Shown here in pieces: positions 36,506-44,490 of a stretch of DNA of 64,000 nucleotides. Origin of the DNA: Actinoplanes sp. M2I2 (GTDB lineage Bacteria > Actinomycetota > Actinomycetes > Mycobacteriales > Micromonosporaceae); contig NZ_JALPVJ010000023.1 in assembly GCF_023544445.1 (NCBI RefSeq), forward strand, positions 62,001-126,000. The letters are read 5' to 3'. Both the position numbers and the translations under genes were made by a program. The notes below the pieces were generated by a model. It was not told the origin of the DNA. It did no database searches and saw nothing but the letters and a program-made list of their open reading frames with translations. Numbering within the stretch: the first letter of the stretch is position 1; each line of letters starts with the position of its first letter.

Positions 36506-37122
36506 AAATGCCCGACCACCTGATCACCCTGCGGCCGGAAGTGACTGACGCCCCGATGACCACGATTGCGATCGTCCTCGGCAGCACCCGCCCCGGCCGC
36601 CAAGGCGAAAATGTCGCGCACTGGGTCCTCGACCAGGCCCGCGAGCGCACCGACGCCCGGTTCGAACTGGTCGACCTCGCCCAGCATCACCTGCCCGACA
36701 TCGACGAACCGGTCCCGCCCGCACGCGGCCACTACACCCACGAGCACACCAAGGCCTGGGCCACCACCGTGGCCCGGTACGACGGCTACGTCATCGTCAC
36801 CCCCGAGTACAACCACAGCATGCCCGGACCGCTCAAGAACGCCCTCGACCGCGTCTATCCCGAGTGGAACAACAAGGCCGCGGGCTTCGTCTCCTACGGC
36901 TGGAACGGCGGTGTTCGCGCCGCCGAACAGCTGCGGCTGGTCATGGGCTCGATGCAGGTCGCCGACGTCACCGCGCAGGTCGCCCTCGACCTGGCCACCG
37001 ACTTCCGCGATCGCACCGAGTTCGCCCCCGCCGACTACCAGAACACCGCCCTCACCAAGCTGCTCGACCAGGTCGTAGCGTGGAGCACCGCACTCGCCCC
37101 GCTGCGCACCAGCGCCGCGTAG
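36502..37122 (+). CDS. NADPH-dependent FMN reductase family protein
   Basis: About 206 residues of a flavodoxin-like fold: IAIVLGSTRPGRQGENVAHWV for the FMN phosphate loop, and VIVTPEYNHSMPGPLKNALD for the family signature. It reduces FMN or quinones with NADPH. GTG at 36502 overlaps the monooxygenase stop; starts at 36508 or 36556 (the conserved part begins right after 36556) are alternatives. It may supply electrons for, or act alongside, the upstream monooxygenase. Confidence 0.87.
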   Translation: MKMPDHLITLRPEVTDAPMTTIAIVLGSTRPGRQGENVAHWVLDQARERTDARFELVDLAQHHLPDIDEPVPPARGHYTHEHTKAWATTVARYDGYVIVTPEYNHSMPGPLKNALDRVYPEWNNKAAGFVSYGWNGGVRAAEQLRLVMGSMQVADVTAQVALDLATDFRDRTEFAPADYQNTALTKLLDQVVAWSTALAPLRTSAA

Positions 37123-37343
37123 CGGCGCATCAAGGGGCTGTCAGCCGAACGAATCCGGCGTAGTGACACCGCTGCTCGAGCATGAGGCTACGGCGGTCGA
37201 ACACCGTTGATCTCGTCCCGGCGGCTGATTCCCAGGGCGGAACAATGGTCCTGACAGTGTCCCCACAGGTGTTGTTGGAACGCTTCCGACGTCGACCCGG
37301 GCCGATCTCGCGTCGTCCTTCCCTCGAGCGAACAGGAGCGAAT

Positions 37344-37955
37344 GTGTCGGTGAAAAAGGTAGGCCTCGCCGTGGCGGGCACCGCTGCGGCGGGATTGGTG
37401 ATCCTCGGAGGCGCCACCCTGGCGGACGCCGCCACGAAGACCTCCGCAACCAGCAGCACGCCGAACGGCTACGGCCACCCCGGCGCCTCGAACGACACGC
37501 CGGTCACCGGGGACGAACTGGCCAAGGTCACCGCCGCGGTCAAGGCCAAGGACTCCGCCGTCACCGTTACCAACGTTCGCAAGAACAGCGAGGGCTCCTA
37601 CCGCGTGTTCGCCACCAAAGCCGGCGCCCCGGTGATGTACAAGGTCAGCGCCGACCTGAAGACCATCACCGAACGGCAAGGCGGACACCGCGGCGGCGGC
37701 CGGGGCGAAGCAGCCGGGACTGCGGTAACGGGTGACGAGCTGGCCAAGGTCACTGCCGCAGTCAAGGTGAAAGAACCCGCCGTCACCGTTTCTGTCGTTC
37801 GCAAGGACAGCGACGGCAGCTATCACGTTCTCGGCACCAAGGCCGGCAACAGGGTCATGTACGAGGTGAGCGCCGACCTGACGACCGTCACCGAACGCCA
37901 CGGTGAAGAACGCCGCGGCGGTTATCGGCCGGCTCCCAACAGCGCCACGGACTGA
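37344..37955 (+). CDS. Secreted protein with two tandem PepSY-like repeats
   Basis: About 203 residues with a signal peptide (VKKVGLAVAGTAAAGLVILGG..., cleavage near ADAAT). The mature part has two copies of a ~70-residue unit: TPVTGDELAKVTAAVKAK...ITERQGG and TAVTGDELAKVTAAVKVK...VTERHGE. The helix-strand-strand pattern resembles PepSY domains. Duplication within the gene is recent by its similarity. The GTG at 37344 has GGAG six bases before it. Downstream lies a ferric-reductase remnant, and PepSY-like proteins often accompany such reductases. Confidence 0.75.
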   Translation: MSVKKVGLAVAGTAAAGLVILGGATLADAATKTSATSSTPNGYGHPGASNDTPVTGDELAKVTAAVKAKDSAVTVTNVRKNSEGSYRVFATKAGAPVMYKVSADLKTITERQGGHRGGGRGEAAGTAVTGDELAKVTAAVKVKEPAVTVSVVRKDSDGSYHVLGTKAGNRVMYEVSADLTTVTERHGEERRGGYRPAPNSATD

Positions 37956-37982
37956 GCCTGCGGTGTTGAGCAGTGCGGCGAA

Positions 37983-38263
37983 CTTCCGTATGTCCCGGGC
38001 GAAGCCGCCCTGATCTACCGGGCCCGCGCCGAGGCCGAGACCGCGTTCCGTGAGGAACTCGAATGGTTCGCCGCCGACCGCGGCGTCCGGGTTTTCTACC
38101 TGCTCGGCCCCGGCTCGACCCGGCCGTCGTGGCTGCCGGGCCGGTACGCCGGCGGCACCGACTCCACCGCCCTGCGGGTCTGCGACCATGCGGGCGACCT
38201 ACCGGGGGCTATGCCGACGACTCCGAGGGGATGTCCTTGGGCATCGGGCGTTCTCAACCAGTG
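37983..38263 (+). pseudogene. Ferric-reductase/ferredoxin-reductase NAD-binding domain remnant
   Basis: The frame reads PGEAALIYRARAEAETAFREELEWFAADRGVRVFYLLGPGS, then WLPGRYAGG. This matches the NAD-binding part of ferric reductase-like oxidoreductases (LiYRa..e..f..ELe.la...g..v.yl.G). The membrane part, the FAD domain and the final CGP motif are missing. It follows the PepSY-like gene, as in intact actinomycete loci, so a larger operon has been deleted. Confidence 0.65.
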
Positions 38264-38658
38264 ACCGGCAGCGTCGGCGCCGTGGTGCTCGATCCCGCCT
38301 GGCGACAGGCGCGCAGCAGATCGCTCGCTGCCGCTCGCCACGCGCGGTCGCCGTCATCAGCACTGCGCCCCAACGCCGCGACACTCTCCGCTATCGCCGC
38401 GCTGTCGCTGCGCCGCGCCCGCCGGTCGACCGAGTCGGCCAGCTGTAACCGCGCCGGTGTATCGGCGGCCCGCCGCCATCCCGACTGAAACTCAGCGCAG
38501 GCCTCACGTCCGCTTGCATCCGACCCGGTCGCGGCGGCAGGGGAGGACTCGGCCACAAGCGACGACCGCTGTTCACAGCCGGTAGCCGCCCAGATCGGCA
38601 GGGTCAGCGCGAAAGCAGCGGCACCGCGACGCCACCGGTAGTCAGTCATCATGCCCAT
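38254..38658 (-). CDS. Putative lipoprotein of unknown function
   Basis: About 134 residues starting near MGMMTDYRWRRGAAAF. A lipoprotein signal ends in the lipobox-like AATGC. The mature part is helical with regular Ala/Arg/Asp patterns (VAALGRSADDGDRAWRAAASDLLRACRQAG) and two further cysteines. No family was recognised. Starts at 38649, 38658 or 38664 are all possible. The end overlaps the reductase remnant on the other strand. Confidence 0.5.
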   Translation of the reverse strand: MGMMTDYRWRRGAAAFALTLPIWAATGCEQRSSLVAESSPAAATGSDASGREACAEFQSGWRRAADTPARLQLADSVDRRARRSDSAAIAESVAALGRSADDGDRAWRAAASDLLRACRQAGSSTTAPTLPVTG

Positions 38659-39028
38659 CGCCACGCCATACCCACCGCCCGGCGGGCGGAGCCCCTGACG
38701 TGCCGAAGTCACCCGGTCGAGGGCGGATGAGGCCCCGCATTCTGTAGGCCCCCGATCGCGCAGGCCCACACTTACCGCAATCCGACCGCGCCGAAGCGCC
38801 GCTGAACCTACGGGCTCAGGTCGACGCTGCCCTATACGGGCGAACGGATCTGCGCGAGCAGGATGCCGCCGCCGAGGCGAAAATGCGCACACGCCTCAAC
38901 TCCACTCGTCGTCGGGCAACGCTGCGAGCCACCAGAGACGAAACCGTTGACGCTCGGCGCCTTCCCCTCCGGCGCGTGCGCGGCACTGAGCCCCGCGCCG
39001 GGTGCCAGTTCCGGGGGATGCTGATCGG

Positions 39029-39523
39029 TCAGCGCGAAGCAGGCCGTAGACCGGCTCCGACGTGGTCGGTGAGTTTGTGGTCCACGGCTGGGGCCGGGGA
39101 TGCCGGCCAGCACAGGATCACATAGATCTCGGCCGGCTGCGTGATGGACTCGTCCGGGGAGATGTCACGGCCGCGTGCGTGGACTCGGACCCGGTAGTCG
39201 CCGGGCCCGGCGGCGCACAGGGCCGGCAGCCCGGGCGGCACGTGGTCCAGGAGGGCCGCCACGGCGAGGTCGCCGACCGGGCCGGGCAGGCTCATGTCGG
39301 CGATCTCGTCCCACGAGTCGAGGTCGACCGCCGTCGGCGCCGCGGTGAGAGCGGCGGCGCGGACCGACACCCGACCGGAGCTGATGCCGGTGAAGATGAT
39401 CGCGGCTCCCGGACCGGTCACCGCGATCAGGCCGTTGGTGTCGCGCGGGGGAAAGCCGCGTCGCCGGTCTGGCTCAAGCAGCCAGAACTGGTGAGAATCA
39501 ACTGGAACGAGGACAGTCTCCAT
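39029..39523 (-). CDS. Conserved-type hypothetical protein
   Basis: 164 residues, soluble, beta-rich: VPVDSHQFWLLEP, GLIAVTGPGAAIIFTGISSGRVSVR, DIADMSLPGPVGDLAVAAL, then GDYRVRVHARGRDI and a final strand with a WPA segment. The 'yRvRvhARGRD' and trailing 'l.lWPa' pattern is found in actinomycete proteins of unknown role near immunity or regulatory genes. No catalytic motif is visible. Confidence 0.6.
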   Translation of the reverse strand: METVLVPVDSHQFWLLEPDRRRGFPPRDTNGLIAVTGPGAAIIFTGISSGRVSVRAAALTAAPTAVDLDSWDEIADMSLPGPVGDLAVAALLDHVPPGLPALCAAGPGDYRVRVHARGRDISPDESITQPAEIYVILCWPASPAPAVDHKLTDHVGAGLRPASR

Positions 39524-39751
39524 GGGGCCCGAGGGTAGGGCCCGGCGTAAACCGACGCCGAGCCTTCGATGCCGGAGAGGACCCGACGCTCGCAGCCGGC
39601 TGGATCAGGGAGCCCACCGCGATCAAGAAGTCGGCCCCAGCCCGGCTCGGCTTCGCTGAGGCGCCACCCGAACGGATGAGCGAAGAGCGGATCGCCGCGA
39701 ACGCAGCGTCGACTGCTTCCAGGCGATGACCGCGGCTGCTCTTCACCAGGC

Positions 39752-40351
39752 TCAGACAGGATCGACCGTCTTCACCATGACGCAGTTCTTCAGACCTTTG
39801 GGCCGGTCGTAGGTGAAGCCGAGCCGCTCGTAGAGTCGTCGGGTTCCGTTGTAGAGGAACGACGCCGACATCTTTTTCGTCTGGTTGGTCAGGTCGTGGG
39901 GATAGCTCTCGACCCGTCCCCCGCCGGCCTGCGCCATCAGGCCGAGCGCGCCGGTGATCGCCAACTCCGTCACGCCCTGTCGCCGGTGGCGTTTGTCGAC
40001 GAAGACGCAGGTGATTCGGTAGTCGGGGTCCGCAGTTTTGGTGGCGTCGTATTCCTTGCGATGGTGGAGGCTGGGCAACTCGACCGGGGTGCCGTACTCG
40101 GCCCACGCAATGGCGTCGTCGCCGTCCATCACCAGCGCGGCGTGCGCCCGGCCCTGCTCGACGTAGGCCTTCTTGAGCGCCCGGTTGGCCTCCGCGCCTT
40201 GGCCGCGCTCGGGCCCGTCGGGGTGAAACCAGATGCACCAGCATCCCCCGAAGATCCCGTTGTGCCGCTGCACCAGCGCATCGAAGGCCGGCCAGGTCTC
40301 GGGGCTGAGAGCAGCGATGGTGTACGACGACTCGGTAGCCATGCCGCTCAC
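39752..40351 (-). CDS. GNAT-family N-acetyltransferase
   Basis: The 199-residue protein carries the acetyl-CoA motif A around ITCVFVDKRHRRQGVTELAITGAL (the RRxGV loop) and a C-terminal RRLYERLGFTYDRP strand-helix. The N-terminal half has GIFGGCWCIWFHP with a cysteine pair, as in one actinobacterial GNAT subgroup. The substrate is unknown. It ends just before a gap that holds no clear gene. Confidence 0.85.
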   Translation of the reverse strand: MSGMATESSYTIAALSPETWPAFDALVQRHNGIFGGCWCIWFHPDGPERGQGAEANRALKKAYVEQGRAHAALVMDGDDAIAWAEYGTPVELPSLHHRKEYDATKTADPDYRITCVFVDKRHRRQGVTELAITGALGLMAQAGGGRVESYPHDLTNQTKKMSASFLYNGTRRLYERLGFTYDRPKGLKNCVMVKTVDPV

Positions 40352-40798
40352 GGTATTCGACCTCGCGGGCCGATGGGACCCGCTGACAGGCCTGCCCTCG
40401 CCGTTGCCATCATCGTGGACTTCTCCTGCCTGAGCCGAGAGACGGGACCTGCATACGCCTCAGCTCGGGCTCGAGGTCCGGCCGCTCATGACCATTGATC
40501 CGATCTGTTGCACGACGGGGGATCGCGAGTCTCGGATCAGGGCTGGAGTCGGTACTCGTCGCGTCCGACGGTTCGCACTCGAGGGCACCAACGAGCAGGA
40601 GTTCGGCCGGGAGGCCCTGCGTTGAGGAGTCCCGGCAGGGACTCTCGGGTGGCCTGCAGAGTGCTTACGCTGGAATCACGAACAAGCGGGCTGACGTTCG
40701 CGCACTCCTCCGGTCGCGCCGCGACAAGGTCACGTTGACCGCGGTGGAATCTGACAAGGCCTTGCCGGCCCGGCCTGCGCCACTGCGCGATTTCCCGG
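40352..40798. other. Intergenic region without a recognised gene
   Basis: About 450 bp between the GNAT gene and the first peptide gene. All open frames look like shadows with Arg/Ser-rich content. The right edge at 40799 is the start of the 420-bp repeat described below. Confidence 0.4.
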
Positions 40799-40813
40799 CA
40801 TCGGGCCCTCAGC

Positions 40814-41077
40814 TCAGGCTTGGAACACGGACGAGTCGACGTGGTGCTCGGAGTGGTAGTAATGGAACTCCTGGGTCTGGTAGTGCTCCCCGTAGTTCGA
40901 GCCCTCCGGCTGGAAGTCATCGGACGGGAAGCCACCCGGCTGCACTTCCTGCTGCGGAACGTCGTCCTGCCGAGGAGCGCCGTTCTCGCACTGGCCCTCG
41001 AAGCCGGAGGAACCGGTGCTCTGGTAGCCGTAGGCGAAGGTCTGGCTGTCGTCGTACGAGTAGTTGCTCTGCCACAT
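40814..41077 (-). CDS. 87-residue Tyr/Gln/His-rich peptide, copy 1 (unknown family)
   Basis: The product begins MWQSNYSYDDSQTFAYGYQS and ends EFHYYHSEHHVDSS plus three residues. It has one cysteine, no signal peptide, few hydrophobic residues, and is rich in Tyr, Gln, Ser, Gly, Asp/Glu and His. Differences from copy 2 (about ten residues) are clustered in the middle (positions 36-45) and at the end, while the N- and C-terminal thirds are conserved. That pattern supports real protein coding. I do not recognise it. It could be a scaffold, a client of the nearby Hsp70-like protein, or a peptide precursor. Confidence 0.75.
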   Translation of the reverse strand: MWQSNYSYDDSQTFAYGYQSTGSSGFEGQCENGAPRQDDVPQQEVQPGGFPSDDFQPEGSNYGEHYQTQEFHYYHSEHHVDSSVFQA

Positions 41078-41190
41078 GGTCTCTGTCCTGTCTGTTCGGT
41101 TTCCCGTTGTCTTGCTGACAGGACTAATCCTGCTGGTCAGAGACTTCCAGCAGAATCGTGCAGACCCCCGGATCGCTTCCGTCGTCTTCG

Positions 41191-41204
41191 GGGGGTCAAC
41201 CCCC
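41191..41204 (-). promoter_or_regulatory. Leader hairpin of peptide gene copy 1
   Basis: gggggtcaaccccc lies about 115 bp before the peptide ATG. Read in the peptide's direction it is followed by a second G-run, so the C-run can pair with either side. Copy 2 has the fully palindromic form gggggttaaccccc. Confidence 0.45.
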
Positions 41205-41365
41205 GGTCCCGCCTGCTCGACTGGTCGGGCATCCGATCGTCCGCGCGCTCAGCTTCACCGTCGAGCCGGGGCGGGCTCGACGGTGTCGCCGGCGGCGATC
41301 AGCACCGCCGGCGGATGGTTGCCGGCCGACCGGCGCGGTATCAGAGTCCACCGACGGCCAGCCCA

Positions 41366-41575
41366 TCAACGAGATGATGATTTGCCGCCGAGGGCGCCGA
41401 GCACGCTGCGGATCAGCAGCGCCGACCGGGATCCCACCTCGTCTCCGCCGTCGGCCAGTTCCGCGGCGTCCGCGGGCAGCAGATACACCTCGTGCAGCAG
41501 GGCGAGGTAGACCTTCCGGCACCAGGTCGGCTGCGCGGCGGTGATCACGCCGGATTCGTACAGGCGCGCGAAGAG
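41366..41575 (-). pseudogene. TetR-family regulator, C-terminal fragment
   Basis: The minus strand reads TLFARLYESGVITAAQPTWCRKVYLALLHEVYLLPADAAELADG, then SALLIRSVLGALGG and a stop. It resembles the last ~70 residues of a TetR-type ligand domain. No helix-turn-helix precedes it; the frame runs into the SDR remnant on the opposite strand at about 41575. Confidence 0.5.
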
Positions 41576-42094
41576 CGTCCGCGCCTTCCTCGACGAGGGC
41601 GCCGTCGTCACCGCCGTGTCCCGCCGCGGCACCCCGGAGCTCGACGCACCACGGCCACGTTCGTACCGGCTGACCTCGCCGACCCGGTCGGCCCGCGGCG
41701 GATGGTCGAGACCGTGCTCGCCGCCGGCCCTCGCCTCGACATCCTGATCAACAACGTTGGTGGCGGCACCACGACCGCCGAGGCGATGGGCGACCCGCTC
41801 GACGGCGACGACGGCCTCTGGGACGAGGTCTACGCCCTGAACCTCTTCGCGACCGTCCGGACCACCCGCCACGCCCTCCCGGCACTGACCCGCTCGCGGG
41901 GCAGCATCGTGAACATCAGCTCCAACAGCGCCCGCACCCCGTTCGGCACGCCGGCGAACGGAGGCATGCTGACCGGCACCCTGATCGACCCGGCCGAGAT
42001 CGCTCGCGCGGTGCTCCTGCTGGCCTCCCCGGCCATGCCGAGCGCGATCGGCCAGATCTGGGCGGTGGACGCCGGCTCGGTGAAGGCAGTCTGA
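41560..42094 (+). pseudogene. Short-chain dehydrogenase remnant with frameshift and deletion
   Basis: The first part reads SVRAFLDEGAVVTAVSRRG (about 41560-41640), lacking the TGxxxGIG loop. After a frame change the sequence continues LDILINNVGGGTTTAEAM, DEVYALNLFATVRTTRHALP, GSIVNISSNSARTPFG, then jumps to IDPAEIARAVLLLASPAMPSAIGQIWAVDAGS. The YxxxK active site between these two parts is deleted. It is therefore an inactive SDR. Confidence 0.75.
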
Positions 42095-42143
42095 CGTTCC
42101 CCCGCCCGCACGCCGGGCCGGTCCCGGCGCGGGGCCGCCGTGG

Positions 42144-44393
42144 TCATCGGGTCAGGTTCAGCACTGTCAGGGTCTTGGCCTTGCTGTTGCTGACGTAGCC
42201 GCGGGAACCGTCGGGCAGGACGGCGATCGACGTAGGGGCGGCACCGGTCGGCAGGGTTGCGGTGACCTGCAAGGTGTCGGCCCGGATCACCGACACGTTG
42301 TCGCTGCGGCTGTTGACCACGTACGCGTAGCGTCCGTCCGCTGACCAGCGAAGGCCCAGTGGCTGGGCGCCGACCTTGATGGTCCGGCGCACCGTGTGGT
42401 CGGTCGTGTCGATCACGCAGACCGTGTCGTCGTCCCAGTTGACGTTCATCAGCAGCGGGCGGCGCGGGTTCTGCTCGACGGCGTGCGGCGAGTTGCCGAC
42501 GCCGATGTTGGTGAGCACCCGCCGGGTCGCGGTGTCGACGACGCTGATGGTGTTCGACTCGTGGTCGGCGACGTAGGCCCGGGTGCCGTCGACGGAGAAC
42601 GACACGTAGTGCGGCTCGGGCGGGACGGTGATCTCGGCGACCGGGACCAGCCGCCTGTTGTCGATGACGGTGACCGTGTGACCGTCATGGTTGGGCACGT
42701 ACAGCCAGTTTCCGTCGGGCGTGACCGCGGCCAGGTAGGGCCGCGTCCGTACGGGAATGGTCTTCTTGATGGTGTTGTCGTCGGTGTCGACGACACTGAC
42801 CGCGTGCACCTGACCGCCGCGCTGGTCCCACAGGCTCACATAGGCGTATCGGCCGTCGGGAGAGAAGGACACGAAGCGGGCGGGCCCGGGCGTGGGGATC
42901 TGGCTTGTCACCGTGCCGGTGGCCACGTCGAGTACGGAGACGGTCTGCTCGCCGGAGGCGATGTAGAGCCGGCGCCCGTCCGGTGCGGCGCCGACGTAGT
43001 CGGGCGTGTGCGTCAGCGTGATCGGCCGGCCGATCGAGGGCACCGCGACCGCGGAGGTGACAGCGGCATTGGCACTGGCGGTGGCGGCGACGGCGGTGGT
43101 GGATGGCCCCGGGAGGGGCGCACCGGCGTTCGTCGGCCCGCCGTTGTGGCGTACGGCCAGGTGGACGGCCGTGCCGGCGAGCAACAGCACGGTGGCGACG
43201 ATCGCCAGGACGGCCGCGATCCGCCGGCGCCGGCGCGGAGGAAGCACGATCGGCGGATGGACCGTCGTGGGCTCGGGCTCGGGCTCGGGTTCCGATGCGG
43301 CCACGACCGGTGGTGGCGCCATGGCCGAGGCGGGCCGCAAGCCGGCAACGACCGCCGCGCCCAGCGCGACCGCGTATTTCGGGTGCGCGTCGGTGACCGT
43401 CGGCCGGCCGGTCTCCGTCGCGACCATTCGCTCGATCAGCGGGATCCGGGACGACCCGCCGACCAGCAGCACCCCGGACAGTTGCCCGACCTCCAGCCGG
43501 GCGGTGTGCACCGCCCTGATCAGGGTGCCGATGGTGGACTCGACCGAGGCCCGGATCAGTCCCTCGAACTCGGCCCGGGTGAGTCGGGCGAGAAACTGGC
43601 GATGCGGCAGCAGCACCGGGATGCTCGTCTCGATGTCGGCCGACAGCGCCTCCTTCGCGTGCACACACTCCTGACGCAGCCGGGCCATGGCCGCGGCGGC
43701 CCCCGGATGCGACAGGTCGAGGTCGCTGAGCGCGCCGCCGTTCCGGTAGTCGATCCACTGCAGGATCGCCTCGTCGAAATCGATGCCGCCGAGTCTCTCC
43801 ATCCCGTCCGGATTGCCCACGACCTCGACTGCGCCGCCGCGCTTGCGCAGCAATGTGGCGTCGAAGGTCCCGCCGCCGAGGTCGTAGACGGCCAGGGTGT
43901 CGCCTTCGTTGAGCAGCCGGGAGGCGCCGTAGAACGCGGCGGCCGCTTCCGGTTCGGTCAGCGTCACGTGATCGTTCAGGCCGGCCAGCCGGGGAACCTC
44001 TTCGAACAGTTCCCGGCGGTACGGACCCCAGGTCGCCGGATAGGTCAGCGCGACCCGCTCCGGCGGCTCACCCTCGACCCGGGACACGGTGTCGAGCACG
44101 TCACGCAGTTGGGCTGCCATGATGGCGGTGACCGCGTGCGGCACGCCACCGAGCACGACCGGGGTCGGATCGCCGAGGCGCCGTTTGAACGCCCGCTCCA
44201 CCCGGTCAGGCTGGCTCAGCGCCCGGCGCTCGGCGGCGTCACCGAACGCCAGCCGCGACTCCTCGGTGAAATGGACCACGGCCGGGCTGACCACGGTCTG
44301 GCTGCCCAAGGTGCACATCTCGGGGCGGCCGTCGCGCGCGATGGCGGCGGCCACGAATGTGGTGCCCAGATCGACGCCGAGGTTGTAGCCCAC
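42144..44393 (-). CDS. Hsp70-like ATPase fused through a membrane helix to a YVTN beta-propeller
   Basis: About 749 residues. Residues 1-390 are an Hsp70/DnaK actin-fold ATPase: NLGVDLGTTFVAAAIA, VAVYDLGGGTFDATLLRK, VLLVGGSSRIPLIERMV. The substrate-binding domain of DnaK is missing. Instead come a Pro/Glu linker, a basic stretch RRRRR, one membrane helix (AAVLAIVATVLLLAGTAVHLAV) and about seven YVTN-type blades of ~42 residues (DGRRLYIAS, DGRYAYVSLWD, GNWLYVPNHDG, TRAYVADHESNT, GRYAYVVNSRSDN). The propeller would lie outside the cell and the ATPase inside. The GTG at 44393 gives the standard Hsp70 start. Confidence 0.88.
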   Translation of the reverse strand: MGYNLGVDLGTTFVAAAIARDGRPEMCTLGSQTVVSPAVVHFTEESRLAFGDAAERRALSQPDRVERAFKRRLGDPTPVVLGGVPHAVTAIMAAQLRDVLDTVSRVEGEPPERVALTYPATWGPYRRELFEEVPRLAGLNDHVTLTEPEAAAAFYGASRLLNEGDTLAVYDLGGGTFDATLLRKRGGAVEVVGNPDGMERLGGIDFDEAILQWIDYRNGGALSDLDLSHPGAAAAMARLRQECVHAKEALSADIETSIPVLLPHRQFLARLTRAEFEGLIRASVESTIGTLIRAVHTARLEVGQLSGVLLVGGSSRIPLIERMVATETGRPTVTDAHPKYAVALGAAVVAGLRPASAMAPPPVVAASEPEPEPEPTTVHPPIVLPPRRRRRIAAVLAIVATVLLLAGTAVHLAVRHNGGPTNAGAPLPGPSTTAVAATASANAAVTSAVAVPSIGRPITLTHTPDYVGAAPDGRRLYIASGEQTVSVLDVATGTVTSQIPTPGPARFVSFSPDGRYAYVSLWDQRGGQVHAVSVVDTDDNTIKKTIPVRTRPYLAAVTPDGNWLYVPNHDGHTVTVIDNRRLVPVAEITVPPEPHYVSFSVDGTRAYVADHESNTISVVDTATRRVLTNIGVGNSPHAVEQNPRRPLLMNVNWDDDTVCVIDTTDHTVRRTIKVGAQPLGLRWSADGRYAYVVNSRSDNVSVIRADTLQVTATLPTGAAPTSIAVLPDGSRGYVSNSKAKTLTVLNLTR

Positions 44394-44404
44394 CCGTCCA
44401 TTTT

Positions 44405-44417
44405 TACAACTTTTGTA
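44405..44417. promoter_or_regulatory. AT-rich inverted repeat in the Hsp70/kinase divergent promoter
   Basis: tacaa-ctt-ttgta stands out in GC-rich surroundings, 12 bp upstream of the Hsp70-like GTG and about 75 bp before the kinase gene. It is a candidate site for the LuxR-type regulator encoded next door. Confidence 0.4.
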
Positions 44418-44490
44418 GGCATTTCCAAGAAGGACAACCCGTACGGGTGGGGTGAATGCTTCGCACCGGCGGAAACCGCAGAATGGGACC

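Larger units (their letters stand above)
40799..41222 (-). repeat. Direct repeat copy 1 (peptide gene plus leader)
   Basis: This ~420-bp segment is nearly identical to 49669-50096 in the same orientation. It includes the 87-codon peptide gene, its upstream leader, and its ribosome-binding region followed by an ATG for a next gene. The similarity stops right after that ATG, so copy 1 lacks the membrane-protein gene that follows copy 2. Confidence 0.85.

Noticed and set aside
38840..39125. A plus-strand frame reading LRAQVDAALYGRTDLREQDAA
   Set aside because: The first ~40 residues look protein-like, but the rest is Arg-rich and overlaps the convincing minus-strand gene at 39029. It may be another tiny remnant but cannot be named.
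41216..41265. An ABC ATPase start (ALSFTVEPG) on the plus strand
   Set aside because: Only about nine residues match, with no P-loop after; too short to support.
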